NCBI GenBank assembly: GCA_944989445.1
Contig: CALYLW010000016.1
Span: forward strand, 4,781,765-4,845,764
Length of the DNA: 64,000 nucleotides
Direction: 5' to 3'
Source: Ampullaceana balthica
Lineage: Eukaryota; Mollusca; Gastropoda; Lymnaeidae
The notes under the pieces were generated by a model. It searched no databases, had not been told where the DNA came from, and saw only the letters and a program-made list of their open reading frames with translations. Below, one piece after another: positions 44,701 to 50,275 of the stretch; position 1 is the first letter of the stretch; every line of letters starts with the position of its first letter. The position numbers and the translations under genes are program-made.

Positions 44701-47644
44701 CAGCGACAAATGGCAGCGGTGGAGCAGGCGAGGAGACAAGCAGAGGCGGCAGCCGAGCAGGCCAGGCGTCAGGCCGAGATGGCGTCGTATCAAGCCAGGA
44801 GGCAGGCGGAGGCAAGGGCGGAGGCAGAGAAGGAACTTGCAGCCCAACAGGTGAATGGATATCTTACCTATCTGTATGCCAGGGGCGGCGAACTCAATCA
44901 CTCCGCGGTTATTACTTCATTCAAACTTAAGGTTGCAGGTCTCACAGTATAATCATGCTATAAGCGGACAGCTCAATTTGTCATTTCAAAAAGGCAAACC
45001 TTTATATGAGTGAAGATATATTCAGCCTCCCAGATTTGTTTGAACATAGCATGATTGATATCACGATAAGGCGTAGAAGTAAATGTTGAGGCATTTTAAA
45101 AAAATTAAATTTTATTTTTAATAGTTGTCTGCAGTTTTAATGTCCACTTTTATCCATACAACAATTTACTGAACATTTTGACGTGCGGCAAATAATACAA
45201 GAATACAGCACACATGATGAAAAGGTGTGATATTTTTCAAATGTATGGCGTCAGCAAAATTTCCATAAGAAAAACCAAAATAAAATTGTATTGATCATAA
45301 TCATAAAAGATGCTGAAATCCCCCCCCCCATTTGCATTAAATCAAGCATCAAATCTTTTATAAAACTATCTATTTTTCTTCTTAGTGTTTCAGTGTTGAT
45401 GCCCTGGCATTCAGCTGACATTGTTTACGACTTCTGGCACACGTCGTTTGTTCCTACTTCACTCTAATCTATAATCTAAAACATTTTCCGGCCCCAGTGT
45501 AGCTAAATTATTGAAATTATATAAGAGGCAATGATTAAATGATTACATTGCCTCTAAATCTAAATGTTGACATTATATGACAAGCAATGATTCAATGATT
45601 ACATTGCCTCTATATCTAACTGTTGTTCTTCCCAGGCCAGGTCGAAGTACGAAGCCGAGCTGAAGGTCAAGGCTGAAGCTGAAGCTAAAGCTACGAGCAA
45701 GATGCAGCAACAGCTGGTAAATATTTATTGGTTCACTTCATCAAATCATAAGTCGTAAAATACTTGGCCATCTGTGTAAGAAACCTGTTTGTTGTGATTA
45801 CAAATAAAATGTTGTAGCATGCGACTTAAATAATGGCTGAGTTCGTAGGCTGAGTGCATGTGTTGTGGTGTCAACTGATGGGAGTGGCTATACATGCTTG
45901 TCAACTGATGGGAGTGGCTATACATGCTTGTCAACTGATGGGAGTGGCTATACATGCTTGTCAACTGATGGGAGTGGCTATACATGCTTGTCAACTGATG
46001 GGAGTGGCTATACATGCTTGTCAACTGATGGGAGTGGCTATACATGCTTGTCAACTGATGGGAGTGGCTATACATGCTTGTCAACTGATGGGAGTGGCTA
46101 TACATGCTTGTCAACTGATGGGAGTGGCTATACATGCTTGTCAACTGATGGGAGTGGCTATACATGCTTGTCAACTGATGGGAGTGGCTATACATGCTTG
46201 TCAACTGATGGGAGTGGCTATACATGCTTGTCAACTGATGGGCGTGGCTATACATGCTTGTCAACTGATGGGAATTGCTATACATGCTTGTCAACTGATG
46301 GGAGTGGCTATACATGCTTGTCAACTGATGGGTGTGGCTTTACATGCTTGTCAACTGATGGAAGTGGCTATACATGCTTGTCAACTGATGGGAGTGGCTA
46401 TACATGCTTGTCAACTGATGGGCGTGGTTATACATGCTAAGCATATGCAATTAGTTATTTGTACTGTTACAACTCTTTAATTTTGACATTGGAACAAGTT
46501 ATGGTCTTGCTATTTGACTTTAAGTAACGTTATATCATTAGATCATTAGATCATTAGATCATTAGATCATTAGATCGTTAGATCGTTATATCGTTAGATC
46601 ATTAGATCATTAGATCATTAGATCATTAGATCATTAGATCATTATATCATTAGATCATTAGATCATTAGATCATTAACTTTTGGGTGTTGTTTTTTTTAA
46701 CGGAAATGAGCAGTAAAATATTAAAGTGATGCAAATGTAGACATTTAAACCATTTAAACTTTATAGTTTCTGTTGACACATCTATTATACAATCTTTATA
46801 GTTTCTGTTGACACATCTATTATACAATCTTTATAGTTTCTGTTGACACATCTATTATACAATCTTTATAGTTTCTGTTGACACATCTATTATACAATCT
46901 TTATAGTTTCTGTTGACACATCTATTATACAATCTTTATAGTTTCTGTTGACACATCTATTATACAATCTAATCACTCAAGGCTCAGCAACAAGCCGCAG
47001 CTCTCTTACAACAGCAACAGCAGCTAGTACAACAGCAAAAACAAGAGCATCAGAGTTCCCCCCAGACAGTAGCCTCGAAACCATCAGCGCCCAACAGTGG
47101 CAGCTCTACCTTCCTGGACAACTTTGTGGACGCCCCTCAGTCTGTGCGAGGCGCCCAGATTTACGGCAGCACCAGCAACCAGCTGATCCAGCAAACCAAG
47201 ACGCCCTATCAAGATTCACTCTCCAATGTCTATAACCAGGGGTTCTCGAATGAAGTAAAGAGAGATAACTTCGCCGGATCAATGCTTAAACAGGTAAACT
47301 CCCCTGCCAATTACAATCCGTACAACTTCGCGCCCCAACAGAGCGCCCACAGCAAAAGCGACGCATACGATATCAGCTACCTGCAGCAGACACCTGAAGC
47401 TCAATACCGTTTGGCGAGTCTGATCAGTCCTCAACCAGGACAAGCGCAGTCGGTCATCAAGGGCGGTAACTTGTACTCCCAGATTTCACCGAATTACCCA
47501 AGCTCTAATACCCCTTACCAACATCAGAGGCCTGCATTACCAGAGTCAGTCAGACAACAGCAGACGATGGAACCAGCACCTGCCAGACCACAGCAGACCA
47601 TGGAACCATACCTGATGTATCATTTAATGCAGTATGCGGCTTAA
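8699..47644 (+). CDS. Secreted double-WAP, coiled-coil, glutamine-rich protein (whole gene, 7 exons)
   Basis: Joined at canonical GT-AG sites with matching phases (1,1,1,0,0,0), the exons 8699-8741, 33624-33731, 36686-36811, 39630-39826, 44650-44850, 45636-45716 and 46982-47644 give 1,419 bp, or 472 residues plus stop. Residues 1-20 form a signal peptide (hydrophobic core FVFFIFVGLVAS). Residues 26-63 and 95-132 are two WAP domains, each with eight cysteines including the CC pair. Residues about 140-252 are a charged coiled coil, with three 11-residue repeats at 183-215. The remaining 220 residues are Q, S, P and Y-rich. WAP domains often inhibit serine proteases, kill microbes, or occur in shell matrix (perlwapin); which applies here is unknown. 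An RKPR stretch after WAP1 could be cut by a proprotein convertase. I know no described protein with this domain order. Extra small exons could be missed. Confidence 0.85.
8961..9597. repeat. Minisatellite, 66-bp unit, about 9.6 copies, with TATA-like motif
   Basis: The unit contains GGTACGCTATAAAATATACA and ATCAACTGAATATCTTAACA. It starts about 220 bp inside intron 1 of the WAP gene. Each copy carries a TATA-box-like CTATAAAATA. Confidence 0.97.
9598..10448. other. Unique intronic sequence, nothing recognised
   Basis: The stretch is AT-rich and lies inside intron 1. It holds a G-rich tract at about 9840-9857. The short open frames here show no domain or coding-like composition. Confidence 0.6.
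10449..10906. repeat. Minisatellite, about 47-bp unit, about 10 copies
   Basis: The unit contains GATGGATGGCCCAGAAGTTC and CTATAAATAACTATT. Two subfamilies (AATAGATCTATAAAT and AGTAGTTCTATAAAT) are interleaved. Confidence 0.95.
10907..11279. other. Unique intronic sequence, nothing recognised
   Basis: AT-rich sequence lies between a minisatellite and a hAT element. It ends with the 8-bp target duplication AAGTAACA (11272-11279) of that element. Confidence 0.6.
11280..13610 (-). mobile_element. hAT transposon (ZMYM1-like), degenerate, with 8-bp target duplication
   Basis: The left end CAGTGGCGTAGC and right end GCTACGCCACTG are inverted repeats. They are flanked by AAGTAACA (11272-11279) and AAGTAACT (13611-13618), an 8-bp duplication with one mismatch, as expected for the hAT superfamily. 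The element is 2,331 bp and lies in intron 1 of the WAP gene, antisense to it. Confidence 0.92.
11539..13417 (-). pseudogene. hAT transposase remnant, zinc finger MYM-type 1-like
   Basis: Pieces of one transposase appear in order on the minus strand but in different frames. An N-proximal part at 13061-13417 includes QRWRDILKRIITCIKFLVSQ. A middle part at 12226-12468 has LLHFWNITLGEIDRVQ. The C-terminal dimerisation region is split by a frameshift: ILLTIAVSIASCERSF ends one frame at 11702-11893 and SYLRASIGQDRLSDPVLLSI continues in another at 11539-11742. Some regions between the pieces are lost or too diverged. The enzyme would have cut and pasted the element through its terminal repeats; this copy cannot make a working one. 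Confidence 0.85.
13749..14109. repeat. Minisatellite, 51-bp unit, 7 copies, each with a small palindrome
   Basis: The unit contains GATGCTATTCTGTCAGATGC and CTATTCCGAGCAGTGCTCG. CGAGCAGTGCTCG is an inverted repeat with 6-base arms, so every unit can form a small hairpin. As 51 is 17 codons, two frames stay open; these are not genes. Confidence 0.96.
14228..14325. mobile_element. Short MITE, pogo/Tc1-mariner-like, TA duplication
   Basis: The left end AGTGCTACCTCGAGATACGA and the right end (inverted, CAGTGGTACCTTGAGATAAG) form terminal inverted repeats within a 98-bp element flanked by TA (14226-14227 and 14326-14327). The length and TA sites fit a non-autonomous pogo or Tigger-type element. 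It has no coding capacity. Confidence 0.7.
14340..14860. other. Mostly unique sequence with a short imperfect duplication
   Basis: At about 14672-14760 a block containing GTCAGATAATCCAGAATACT occurs twice, separated by C-rich tracts. Otherwise nothing is recognised. Confidence 0.6.
14864..15196. repeat. Minisatellite, 30-bp unit, about 11 copies
   Basis: The unit contains GTATGTACTACACATCACCT followed by ATAATAGATT. Copies differ mainly by GTATGT or GTACGT. The two open frames through it reflect the 10-codon period. Confidence 0.96.
15586..15670. mobile_element. Fragment of LINE 5' leader
   Basis: GGGCGAGAGAGTGAGATCGA followed by TTGCGCAACTCCTTCTCACTT and CGCGCAAGTCACTTT matches, with some divergence, the leader of the endonuclease-bearing LINE at about 1475-1550. 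The match is too short to be a functional copy. Flanking 15200-15585 and 15671-15950 show nothing I recognise. Confidence 0.7.
15951..16742. repeat. Minisatellite, 34-bp unit, about 23 copies
   Basis: The unit contains GCTCACAAAGATCTCTGTCG and CCTGTGATAGAAA. Variants (GTC or TTC; ATAG, ACTG or ATTG) recur in a patterned order, hinting at duplication of multi-unit blocks. Each copy has an AGATCT palindrome. Confidence 0.96.
17076..17252 (+). mobile_element. Candidate tRNA-derived SINE
   Basis: The head has a polymerase III A-box-like GTGGTCGAGTGGC (17082-17094) and a B-box-like GGTTCGAAATT (17127-17137). The T arm folds as a 5-bp stem (ACTGG with TTCAGT) around a TTCGAAA loop. A TGGGT and ACCCA stem sits where the anticodon arm should be. 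The acceptor arms do not pair, so it is not a functional tRNA. A tRNA-unrelated body follows, ending in an AT-rich tail near 17250. Only one copy is in the window. Confidence 0.5.
17333..21100. repeat. Large minisatellite, 27-bp unit, about 140 copies
   Basis: The unit contains GTTTGTACAGTAGCCAGACA followed by TTGTCAT or TTGTCAG. It is the largest array here, about 3.8 kb. A block starting near 17838 is repeated almost exactly 1,026 bp later (38 units), with even rare variants in the same order. The 9-codon period leaves many frames open on both strands; I do not regard them as genes. Confidence 0.98.
21101..21305. other. Unique spacer between two large arrays
   Basis: A short unique stretch holds an imperfect duplication around GTGACTTAGTTAAACTGTT and GTGACTTCGTTGAACTGTT. 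Confidence 0.6.
21306..22470. repeat. Minisatellite, 53-bp unit, about 22 copies
   Basis: The unit contains GATATTTTACTACTGACGAA and GTGTATAAAGCTTATTTCTT. Copies are nearly identical, so the array is young or strongly homogenised. Confidence 0.98.
22505..22602. repeat. Short tandem repeat, 28-bp unit, 3.5 copies
   Basis: The unit contains TGACTCTGGGTAAACACACG followed by AGCGTATT. Confidence 0.93.
23390..23480. mobile_element. Left end of a second hAT-like element, nested
   Basis: CAGTGGCGTGGCGTGGGTAT resembles the CAGTGGCGTAGC ends at 11280 and 32177. I could not find a matching right end or a target duplication. The sequence from 23480 to 24900 is AT-rich and unrecognised, apart from a 28-bp triplication (TGGTCACTATACGTGTGTAT) at about 24346-24430. 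Confidence 0.45.
24905..25625. mobile_element. GC-rich insert, probably a retrotransposon leader fragment
   Basis: The block is clearly richer in G and C than its surroundings and has sharp composition edges. It contains GGGGCTCGGCGGATGAGTAA and GCGACCGTTTCGTCCCCCTC. It encodes no domain I recognise. The composition resembles 5' leaders of non-LTR elements, but this is a guess. Confidence 0.35.
25890..25991. repeat. Short tandem repeat, 37-bp unit, 3 copies, inside hAT coding remnant
   Basis: The unit contains ACTACTTTGATTATGTTACA followed by TCATAAAGTGAGGCGAT. It interrupts the transposase remnant just before its C-terminal motif. Confidence 0.93.
26381..27120. repeat. Minisatellite, exact 20-bp unit, 37 copies, inside hAT element
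   Basis: The unit is GGTGTTACGATCTGTTTCAA or the same with CATC for GATC. Early units are nearly all GATC and later units nearly all CATC, with a few switches. Period 20 never shifts. It lies within the hAT element at 22856-27306, so it arose or expanded after insertion. Confidence 0.98.
27490..27608. repeat. Short tandem repeat, 28-bp unit, 4 copies, inside hAT element
   Basis: The unit contains AATGCAGTAAATATGTGATG followed by TCAGGTTC. It sits near the 3' end of the transposase remnant. Confidence 0.92.
27577..28133 (-). pseudogene. hAT transposase remnant, GTF2I repeat domain-containing 2-like
   Basis: Two overlapping minus-strand frames hold the C-terminal third of a transposase. The frame at 27765-28133 has AFYEQAATFSNANVSNALPS and RNFNEQRYMYDADITFLTDK. 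After a frameshift, the frame at 27577-27897 has MDHDGAPGHLQLEHIESQ and the dimerisation motif LFSSTYLCEPRFSFMNF. These match the hAT-derived part of vertebrate GTF2IRD2. The catalytic core upstream is mostly missing; 28140-28880 holds only decayed sequence. Confidence 0.85.
29165..29665. repeat. Minisatellite, 29-bp unit, about 17 copies
   Basis: The unit contains CTTACATACGAGCAAAGATT followed by GACACATGT, with AAAG or ATG variants. Confidence 0.97.
29660..29884 (+). pseudogene. LINE C-terminal remnant
   Basis: The frame contains VALHW and then ENSLPLHIRNI and AFGYVLRTPLF. These are typical of the C-terminal tail of non-LTR reverse transcriptases (elements whose ORF ends in a NSLPLHIR...AFK..LKTHLF motif). 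Only about 45 residues are recognisable; the upstream part is lost against the 29-bp array. It differs from the LINE type at 1-2.9 kb. Confidence 0.65.
29890..30415. other. Unrecognised intronic sequence with possible transposon debris
   Basis: A block at about 30020-30330 with GAGCTGAAATTTTGCACATA has the look of repetitive element debris; a similar phrase (AATTTCAGCTCGATTTGATC) is at 33304-33323 in the other orientation. I could not assign a family. Confidence 0.35.
30416..30485. repeat. ATT-rich microsatellite
   Basis: Imperfect ATT trinucleotide repeats lie directly before the 21-bp minisatellite. Confidence 0.85.
30490..31540. repeat. Minisatellite, 21-bp unit, about 50 copies
   Basis: The unit is ACTAACCACTATTTGACAGA plus C. 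Variants (ACC for AAC, CATAC for CAGAC, TGTC for TGAC) are scattered. The 7-codon period keeps frames open on both strands. Confidence 0.98.
31693..32082. repeat. G-rich minisatellite, 15-bp unit, about 25 copies
   Basis: The unit is GGTTGTGTGGTGGGG, with GGTGG, GGGGG and TATGG variants. The plus strand has hundreds of G runs of 2-5 and almost no C, so it could form G-quadruplexes. The minus strand is an ACC-rich tract. Confidence 0.97.
32177..32300. mobile_element. Left end of a hAT-like element
   Basis: CAGTGGCGTAGCAAGAACGG matches the terminal type seen at 11280 and 56154. The right end was not found; 32300-33500 is AT-rich, with no coding region I can name. Confidence 0.5.
32301..33531. 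other. Unrecognised intronic sequence
   Basis: This stretch may include the interior of the hAT-like element that starts at 32177. No domain is recognisable in any frame. Confidence 0.4.
33532..33637 (+). promoter_or_regulatory. Duplicated 3' splice site region before exon 2 of the WAP gene
   Basis: CTTGATGTTATCACCAGTTG (33532 on) closely matches CTTGATGTTATCCGCAGTTG (33608 on), the region around the true acceptor at 33622-33623. The upstream copy keeps a CAG and the following GGTC but reaches a stop (TAA) about seven codons later. It is a decoy acceptor or the relic of a duplicated exon start. Confidence 0.7.
33624..33731 (+). CDS. WAP gene exon 2: end of signal peptide and first half of WAP1
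   Basis: The exon encodes GLVASQSDFICPANSKMG and then LCDPVPNPCFGDEDCLN. It supplies cysteines 1-4 of the first WAP domain. It starts and ends in phase 1 and has a GTGAGT donor at 33732. The predicted signal cleavage follows GLVAS. Confidence 0.92.
33970..34750. repeat. Compound minisatellite, about 62-bp unit with CA tract, about 12 copies
   Basis: Each unit joins ATCTATATGTGGGTGGCATG and CAACGCAAGAACACACACAT with a variable CA/CACT tract. Unit length varies with the CA tract. Confidence 0.95.
34985..35483. repeat. Minisatellite, 48-bp unit, 10 copies
   Basis: The unit contains GACATTCCTGTCACCTTGAC and CAGATGAGCCAAACAAACAC. Each unit has a TGACGTCT box close to a CRE core; whether it matters inside an intron is unknown. 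Confidence 0.97.
35618..35936. repeat. Minisatellite, 19-bp unit, about 17 copies, almost perfect
   Basis: The unit is ATATCTTGGGTTTTGTGAA. All copies appear identical except the edges. Period 19 is not a multiple of 3, yet one minus frame of 140 residues remains open because the unit lacks stops in all three frames on that strand. Confidence 0.98.
36262..36622. repeat. Minisatellite, 12-bp unit, about 30 copies
   Basis: The unit is GGTGGAACTAAT with many single-base variants. It ends about 60 bp before the acceptor of exon 3. Confidence 0.97.
36686..36811 (+). CDS. WAP gene exon 3: second half of WAP1 and linker
   Basis: The exon begins DICCPHACSRVCKPRKPR and so completes the first WAP domain with its CC pair and last two cysteines. 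A basic stretch (KPRKPR) and a leucine/serine linker ending NDPRVYV follow. Phase is 1 at both ends, with a GTATGT donor at 36812. Confidence 0.93.
36815..38625. repeat. Degenerate GT-rich tandem repeat, about 21-bp unit
   Basis: Units around GTTGTATGTTGGTGGTGAGA vary in length. The array starts immediately after the exon 3 donor, and its TATGTTGGT core also spans the exon 3 end and donor (TTTATGTTGGTATGTGG). The array therefore holds many GTATGT and GTGAGG donor-like motifs. Confidence 0.94.
38995..39545. repeat. Minisatellite, 36-bp unit, about 15 copies, pyrimidine-rich
   Basis: The unit contains TTGGAAACAACAAGACCACT and ATTTCCCCTCCCCGCG. It lies in intron 3 just upstream of the exon 4 acceptor. 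The first copy ends in CCCCCCCCCAG, an acceptor-like motif; later copies have GCG there instead. Confidence 0.96.
39543..39614. repeat. Short tandem repeat, 10-bp unit, 7-8 copies
   Basis: The unit is ACCACTATTT. It joins the 36-bp array to the pyrimidine tract of the exon 4 acceptor, which follows within 15 bp. Confidence 0.95.
39630..39826 (+). CDS. WAP gene exon 4: WAP2 and start of the coiled coil
   Basis: The exon encodes a complete second WAP domain: QCPEANCVNLFGGDVNQC, then SKLC, FCCNDGCKNVC. A helical stretch VKPEYAALVAERESKMRQ ending in HQQLMYQ follows. Phase is 1 at the start and 0 at the GTGAGT donor (39827). The donor and the last 35 exon bases are the template of the array that follows. 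Confidence 0.94.
39789..40495 (+). repeat. Minisatellite, 41-bp unit, 17 copies, made of exon 4 end plus splice donor
   Basis: The unit is GTGAGTCAAAGATGAGGCAG followed by CACCAGCAACTCATGTACCAG. GTGAGT occurs at 39827 and then every 41 bases to 40483. The first copy is the real exon end. Variants include AACAG for ACCAG, and two diverged copies. Splicing at any later donor would read GTG AGT CAA AGA TGA and stop. Confidence 0.97.
41500..43455 (+). pseudogene. hAT transposase remnant, ZMYM1-like
   Basis: Broken frames show a TTF-type finger region near 41495-41700 (CFRCKRF-like and HEKSKGTLLSTLKCFELSW). The C-terminal dimerisation domain at about 43255-43455 contains FPNTHIALRILVTFVFLSL, then RIFSRLKLFKTY and SIENAVAKDFDYH. 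Many frameshifts and stops lie between, including one just before the final motif. This copy is not functional. Confidence 0.8.
43488..43545. repeat. TA-rich microsatellite in hAT element
   Basis: A short TATATATC-type tract. Confidence 0.7.
44092..44534. mobile_element. MITE nested in hAT, GGCCGTCCATAAA terminal family
   Basis: GGCCATCCATAAATGACGTC at the left and, inverted at the right, GGGCCGTCCATAAATGACGTCA form terminal inverted repeats. The same terminal type flanks the element at 52018-52283. The left end has decayed, and I could not settle its target duplication. The interior has no coding region. Confidence 0.7.
44650..44850 (+). CDS. WAP gene exon 5: alanine/arginine/glutamine-rich coiled coil
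   Basis: The exon is 67 codons in phase 0. It opens KHQEMLRMRQQEYYIQQQ and then has three 11-residue repeats: EQARRQAEAAA, EQARRQAEMAS, YQARRQAEARA (44722-44820). The 11-residue (hendecad) period suggests a long, nearly straight coiled coil. The donor is GTGAAT. Because exon 5 is in the same frame as exons 4 and 6, skipping it would keep the frame. Confidence 0.92.
45514..45626. repeat. Tandem duplication with hairpin just before exon 6
   Basis: Two copies of a roughly 57-bp block share CAATGATT(A/C)AATGATTACA and TTGCCTCT. In the first copy AGAGGCAATG and CATTGCCTCT are perfect 10-base arms around a short loop. The second copy ends 10 bp before the exon 6 acceptor. Confidence 0.85.
45636..45716 (+). 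CDS. WAP gene exon 6: coiled-coil extension
   Basis: The exon is 27 codons in phase 0, reading ARSKYEAELKVKAEAEAK and then ATSKMQQQL. The acceptor TTCTTCCCAG is strong. The donor GTAAAT is weaker. As with exon 5, skipping would keep the frame. Confidence 0.88.
45870..46438. repeat. Minisatellite, 30-bp unit, 19 copies
   Basis: The unit contains TCAACTGATGGGAGTGGCTA followed by TACATGCTTG. The first dozen copies are identical; the last six carry single changes. The 10-codon period gives three open frames of about 190-208 residues, which I do not regard as genes. Confidence 0.98.
46535..46678. repeat. 8-bp tandem repeat, about 17 copies
   Basis: The unit is GATCATTA, with a few GATCGTTA and TATC variants. 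Confidence 0.97.
46762..46970. repeat. Minisatellite, 35-bp unit, 6 copies, abutting exon 7
   Basis: The unit contains AATCTTTATAGTTTCTGTTG followed by ACACATCTATTATAC. The last unit ends about 11 bp before the exon 7 acceptor, so array copies supply the branch-point and tract region of that splice site. Confidence 0.96.
46982..47644 (+). CDS. WAP gene exon 7: glutamine-rich tail and stop
   Basis: The exon encodes 220 residues and a TAA stop. It opens AQQQAAALLQQQQQLVQQ, then runs through an S/P/N-rich stretch (SGSSTFLDNFVDAPQSVRG), a Y/N/Q-rich stretch (NYNPYNFAPQQSAHSK) and a short repeat QQTMEPAP / QQTMEP near the end. It has no cysteines and looks disordered. Such tails occur in extracellular matrix and adhesive proteins, but function is not shown by sequence. 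The acceptor (CTCAAG) has a poor pyrimidine tract. Confidence 0.88.
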   Translation, partial: AQQQAAALLQQQQQLVQQQKQEHQSSPQTVASKPSAPNSGSSTFLDNFVDAPQSVRGAQIYGSTSNQLIQQTKTPYQDSLSNVYNQGFSNEVKRDNFAGSMLKQVNSPANYNPYNFAPQQSAHSKSDAYDISYLQQTPEAQYRLASLISPQPGQAQSVIKGGNLYSQISPNYPSSNTPYQHQRPALPESVRQQQTMEPAPARPQQTMEPYLMYHLMQYAA

Positions 47645-48060
47645 CTGCTGTGTGAGTCTGAACTTGTGTATCGAAGTAGGCTTAAGGTATAAACCCCACA
47701 CTTGAATTGTTATACACTTATTAAAGTGTAAGATGACTTTTTTTTTCGGAATGATAAGATATTAAAGATAGATTTTGAAGTAACTATTTTTATTATAATC
47801 ATCCTGTTTCTTTCAAGAAGGCTGCCGACACGTTTAAAAATGAAATACTATTCTGTCTGGTATCAACAAATCCCTCTTTCCAAAATATGATCTCAACATT
47901 TTACTTAATTTAAGTTACGACTCAAAAATAAACTATTTTATTTCTTCAGCTTGTGTCCAATATTTGATACACTCATCTGGGTTGAGTCGTTATTTGATTG
48001 AGTCGTATTTCTGAATGACTTATAGCAATAGCAGCACATGCCAAGAAAAAACAATAAAGC
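47645..48060 (+). promoter_or_regulatory. Probable 3' UTR and polyadenylation signals of the WAP gene
   Basis: AATAAA occurs at 47927-47932 and 48053-48058, about 285 and 410 bp after the stop. Either could end the transcript. The region is AT-rich and unique. Confidence 0.5.
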
Positions 48061-48399
48061 GTAATTTAGATGCTAATTTTTATTAAATAATTATTTTCAG
48101 CCTCACTTTTCATAGATTGGTGATGGTAAAATGTTGTATTTCGTTTTAAAGAAGTAAGAAAAAATACTTTTATCATACCGATATTGATATATTTGATAGT
48201 AACACTAGTCACAATTATAAATCTTAAGAGATGAATTAGATAGGAAGAGACTGGTTTCAGGGTTGATATTACCTTCATTATATTTCTGTACACTCTGCAA
48301 GCCTTATACACATACCATTTTATCCTCTGTACAAGTGGTCATAACTTAGCCAAGCAATTGTAATGACTGGTGTAATAAAAGCTTGGAACTCTGTCCACT

Positions 48400-48600
48400 T
48401 GCCATGTTTCACTTTGTTTACATTCTGTTTGCTGTTATCTTTGTGTCTAAATGTTTCACTTTGTTTAAATTCTGTTTGCTGTTATCTTAGTGTGTCTAAA
48501 TGTTTCACTTTGTTTAAATTCTGTTTGATGTTATCTTTGTGTGTCTAAATGTTTCACTTTGTTTAAATTCTGTTTGCTGTTATTACTGTTATCTTTGTGT
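48400..48600. repeat. Tandem repeat, about 49-bp unit, 4 copies
   Basis: The unit contains ATGTTTCACTTTGTTTAAAT and TCTGTTTGCTGTTATCTT. Confidence 0.93.
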
Positions 48601-49340
48601 GTCTTATTGATGAATATTGAATATTTGTGACTGCCATCAGCTGTAGTACACCATCATTGTAGAATGAGAAGATGAAATTTTACTGATTGGCCAACAATCA
48701 CACTGACAAAAGGTGATAGAGGTGCGATTAAATCAATAGATCGTATCTTATACAGACGCTCTTTTTATACATAAGAATAGTGCGTCCTATGCTTATCTAT
48801 GGGTTGTGTCTAGTCCTTCATTCTTATTAGATTTTTAAAATTTGATAAATGTTGGTTTGCCTGGTTTCTTCAGTCAACCCATTCCACGCCCGAATTCCGG
48901 ACGGGGAGAACGATAATTTGTGTTTGTTCTGGCATACGGAATAAGAAAGGTGTTTTTATCCTTATGTTTATCTGAGGGTTGTATTAAGTTATCTTTGTGT
49001 TGTATTTCTAAATTAGAATTAATTGCTTTATGTAGGATTACTAGTTTACTCTTGGTTCTTCTATCCTCAAGTGTTTCAAGGTTTAATAGATCTTGAAATA
49101 AATTAGAGACAAAATGAAACGAGATAAAGGATTAAAAAAAGATTTAAAAAATTTTTAAGACGAAAAATCAAAGACAGATAAAAAAAAATAATATTAAAAA
49201 ATTTAATTAAAAAATAACTATCTACATATCTAGTTATAATATTTTTAAAAAAATCTTTAAAAATTTGAAGGGAAATTGACCAATCCCCAACTCACTCACT
49301 ACACAGTCTGTGTTTGTCATCGGGTTGAAATGTTCATCTC
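48601..49340. other. Intergenic sequence, possibly transposon debris
   Basis: A GC-richer block at about 48865-48965 (CCATTCCACGCCCGAATTCC) looks like repeat debris, but I cannot assign it. The remainder is AT-rich, with homopolymer A tracts at 49130-49260. Confidence 0.4.
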
Positions 49341-49348
49341 TTTTAATG

Positions 49349-49996
49349 AATTAGGATTGTAACTGGGACACAAGAATCAGCTCATCAATTAGGATTGTAA
49401 CTGGGACAAAAGAATCAGCTCATTAATTAGGATTGTAACTGGGACAAAAGAATCAGCTCATTAATTAGGATTGTAACTGGGACAAAAGAATCAGCTCATC
49501 GATTAGGATTGTAACTGGGACACAAGAATCAGCTCATCGATTAGGATTGTAACTGGGACAAAAGAATCAGCTCATCGATTAGGATTGTAACTGGGACAAA
49601 AGAATCAGCTCATTAATTAGGATTGTAACTGGGACAAAAGAATCAGCTCATCGATTAGGATTGTAACTGGGACACAAGAATCAGCTCATCGATTAGGATT
49701 GTAACTGGGACAAAAGAATCAGCTCATCGATTAGGATTGTAACTGGGACAAAAGAATCAGCTCATCGATTAGGATTGTAACTGGGACAAAAGAATCAGCT
49801 CATTAATTAGGATTGTAACTGGGACAAAAGAATCAGCTCATCGATTAGGATTGTAACTGGGACAAAAGAATCAGCTCATTAATTAGGATTGTAACTGGGA
49901 CAAAAGAATCAGCTCATCGATTAGGATTGTAACTGGGACACAAGAATCAGCTCATCGATTAGGATTGTAACTGGGACAAAAGAATCAGCTCATCAG
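49349..49996. repeat. Minisatellite, 38-bp unit, 17 copies
   Basis: The unit contains ATTAGGATTGTAACTGGGAC followed by AAAAGAATCAGCTCATCG. Two variant positions (CATCG or CATTA; CACAAG or CAAAAG) recur in blocks, suggesting multi-unit duplication. Confidence 0.97.
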
Positions 49997-50275
49997 TTAA
50001 TGTTTTTTTTTCTTCAAATTCCATTAAAATTATTTAAACTTTTGTTGTCATTAATTCTATGAGAAATCAAACATTTTTTATTAAATTTCAACATAAATTA
50101 AACATAAAAATACGCTTTAAACATTACTAAACGCATAATAAACTTTTTCAAATACATTTTTATGATTTTAAAACTTGATCTATTCAATTATTGATAATGA
50201 AACATAAGGCTGAAAATTATGTTGCTACCAGATAAGATGTTTCTAAGGTCATACACAAATGGTTGCTGGAATGAT
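49997..50275. other. AT-rich intergenic sequence downstream of the peptidase-like gene
   Basis: Nothing is recognised. It could hold the 3' UTR of the minus-strand peptidase-like gene. Confidence 0.5.

Noticed and set aside
44509..44952. A longer exon 5 frame starting in the hAT element
   Set aside because: The upstream residues are translated transposon end and intron; the TCACAG acceptor at 44649 and the GTGAAT donor at 44851 bound the exon.
45746..46480. Open frames of about 190-208 residues on both strands
   Set aside because: They come from the 30-bp array in intron 6; not spliced to any exon in phase.
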